Of a DNA stretch of 64,000 bases, positions 62,707 to 64,000 are shown in pieces. How positions within the stretch are numbered: position 1 is the first letter of the stretch; every line of letters begins with the position of its first letter. The stretch lies in NCBI GenBank assembly GCA_050331715.1, contig JBHJGO010000009.1, positions 1-64,000 on the forward strand, in the 5' to 3' direction. The DNA comes from JBHJGO01 sp050331715. GTDB taxonomy: Bacteria > Cyanobacteriota > Cyanobacteriia > Cyanobacteriales > Microcoleaceae. The translations under genes were made by a program, and so were the position numbers. The notes below the pieces were generated by a model. It ran no database searches and was not told where the DNA came from. It worked only from the letters and a program-made list of their open reading frames with translations.

Positions 62707-64000
62707 ATGAGATTGCCTGATCTAAAATTTATCTCTCTAATGGGCTTAGCGCTAACCAGCACTGTTCTGCCACTCACCCCTGGACTGGCTCAAATCATAC
62801 CGGATGGTACCTTGGGCAGTGAAAGTTCGGTTGTGATTCCAGATCAAGCAATTCAAGGAATAAATAGCGATCGCATTGATGGCGGAGCCATTCGAGGGAA
62901 TAATTTATTTCACAGCTTTCAAGAATTTAATATTGATGAAGGTCGGGGAGTCTACTTTTCTAATCCAGATGGGATTGCTAATATTCTCAGCCGGGTAACG
63001 GGGGAAAATATTTCTAATATTTCTGGAATTTTAGGTGTTCTGGGAAATGCCAATTTACTTCTGGTCAATCCTAATGGAATTGTCTTTGGGCCAAATGCTC
63101 GTTTGGATGTCAACGGTTCTTTTTTTGCCACATCAGCCGATGGAGTTGTCTTTAATAATGAATTTGAATTTGCAGCCAGTAATCCAGATGCTCCGCCGTT
63201 GCTGACCATCGATATTCCCGTTGGTTTGAATCTACGCAATGATCCTGGGCCGATTACTGTTCAGGGCGAAGGGTTATCTCAAATTTCATTCAACCGTCCC
63301 ATCATTGTCCTGGATGTTTTGGATGAACCCAGGGGGATTGCCGTTTCACCTGAAGAAACTCTGGGATTAGTCGGTGGAGATGTTTTCATCGATGGAGGTT
63401 TGATCAAGGCAGAATCAGGCCGGATCGAACTGGGGGCTGTGGATAGCAATAGTTTTGTCAGCCTGACCCCAACAGCAGCAGGATTAATTTTAGGCTACGA
63501 CGACACGCAGAGTTTTCGACAATTGGAGATTACAGATCGAGCTGGAGTAATTGTTAGTGGTGCAGGTGGTGGCAGCATTCAGATTGTGGGTCAGCAACTT
63601 ACAGCCAGCGGAGGAGTAGAAATTCAGTCCTTTAGCCTGGATGATGAGCCAGGGGGACAAGTTGACATCAAGGCAACTGCAATTGATCTGAATGGCACGG
63701 ACGCTGATACCCTTGCACCGACCCGTGTCGTGACTGGAACCTTTGGAGCTGGAAATGCTGGAAATGTTCTCGTTGAGGCAGGAGAAAGACTCACTATACA
63801 GAATGGAGCTGCAATTGCCAGTGATACTTCAGGAATAGGTTCGGGTGGAGTTTTGACTGTCAGTGCACCAGACATCACAGTGCGAGGAGCCACACCAACA
63901 GAACTTTCCCAAAGTGGAATCTTCTCCGCAACTTTTGGTCGAGGCAATACTGAAGCCGTTATCATCCAGACGGATCGACTCAAAATCCAAAATGGGGGAA
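62707..64000 (+). CDS. Filamentous haemagglutinin-type adhesin, 5' part
   Basis: An open frame of 431 codons from ATG 62707 runs off the window. A signal peptide (residues 1-26, ending PGLA) precedes the TPS secretion domain: IRGNNLFHSFQEFNIDEGRG, VYFSNPDGIANILSRVTG, and ANLLLVNPNGIVFGPNARLD, the classic NPNGI block. A beta-helix with SGRIELGAVDSNSFVSLTP-like and GSIQIVGQQL repeats follows. Export would use a TpsB transporter, which is not in the window. Adhesion or biofilm role by family. Confidence 0.92.
   Translation, partial: MRLPDLKFISLMGLALTSTVLPLTPGLAQIIPDGTLGSESSVVIPDQAIQGINSDRIDGGAIRGNNLFHSFQEFNIDEGRGVYFSNPDGIANILSRVTGENISNISGILGVLGNANLLLVNPNGIVFGPNARLDVNGSFFATSADGVVFNNEFEFAASNPDAPPLLTIDIPVGLNLRNDPGPITVQGEGLSQISFNRPIIVLDVLDEPRGIAVSPEETLGLVGGDVFIDGGLIKAESGRIELGAVDSNSFVSLTPTAAGLILGYDDTQSFRQLEITDRAGVIVSGAGGGSIQIVGQQLTASGGVEIQSFSLDDEPGGQVDIKATAIDLNGTDADTLAPTRVVTGTFGAGNAGNVLVEAGERLTIQNGAAIASDTSGIGSGGVLTVSAPDITVRGATPTELSQSGIFSATFGRGNTEAVIIQTDRLKIQNGG

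Noticed and set aside
1..64000. CRISPR array, prophage, tRNA or rRNA genes
   Set aside because: No regularly spaced direct repeats, no phage structural genes and no cloverleaf or T-loop GGTTCGAATCC-type signal were found.

Overview
This window reads as the chromosome of a cyanobacterium. Evidence is the many HIP1 octamers GCGATCGC spread across it and lineage-marker genes: ndhL next to a DUF3007 gene and trpA, an IctB-type membrane protein, a GUN4-domain protein, a CYP110-like P450, DUF1822 and DUF4278 proteins, a XisI protein, and the sRNA Yfr1 beside trxA. Large RTX and two-partner-secretion-type surface proteins, dispersed short repeats and many gene remnants suggest a filamentous, non-marine-picoplankton type. 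That last step is inference; there is no rRNA or tRNA in the window to place it further.

Layout. 1-4 kb: a foldable intergenic stretch, an unknown protein, a TetR regulator with three look-alike operators and a small membrane protein, then cysE and cysH (sulfur assimilation). 4-9 kb: a protein with a DnaJ C-terminal-like segment paired with a pentapeptide/TPR protein, a thioredoxin-like ferredoxin, ygfZ and small unknowns. 9-14.4 kb: one giant gene for a phytase-like esterase / double glycerophosphodiesterase / RTX protein, broken by an in-frame TAA. 15-20 kb: an SDR oxidoreductase, remnants of tag and of a second SDR, and a 1260-residue membrane hydrolase. 20-26 kb: a frameshifted xisI, a desaturase, a methyltransferase, lhgO, a lipase, a VOC protein and wecB. 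26-36 kb: housekeeping genes (rluE-like, thiS, LOG, trxA with Yfr1, ndhL-DUF3007-trpA), a response regulator-kinase, an SDH-type protease and def. 34.5-37.6 kb: a DUF1822 / sigma-like pair. 38-46 kb: a mutarotase, yraN-like, an RTX protein, an L,D-transpeptidase, TPR proteins, ictB and GUN4. 46-60 kb: P450, sfsA, queC, cobA, GNAT, proS, usp, tolC, rluD-like and acnB. 60-64 kb: small unknowns, a broken RTX gene and the start of a haemagglutinin-type adhesin.

Two themes run through the window. First, six genes that are otherwise full length are each interrupted once: in-frame TAA in the GDPD/RTX gene and in proS, TAG in the TPR gene and in usp, TGA in the small RTX gene, and a one-base insertion in xisI. 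All three stop codons are involved and the residues expected at the sites differ, so this looks like decay or sequence error rather than one reassigned codon. The proS case matters most because that enzyme is normally essential. Second, there is a dispersed family of roughly 90-120 bp palindromic elements with TATAGCAATC-type inverted ends (three whole copies and two half copies), together with tiny fragments of tag, an SDR, IS transposases and a hypothetical gene.

Most genes stand alone or in pairs. Likely co-transcribed sets are cysE-cysH, the pentapeptide gene with the DnaJ-like gene, LOG-thiS, ndhL-DUF3007-trpA, cobA-GNAT and the sigma-like/DUF1822 pair.
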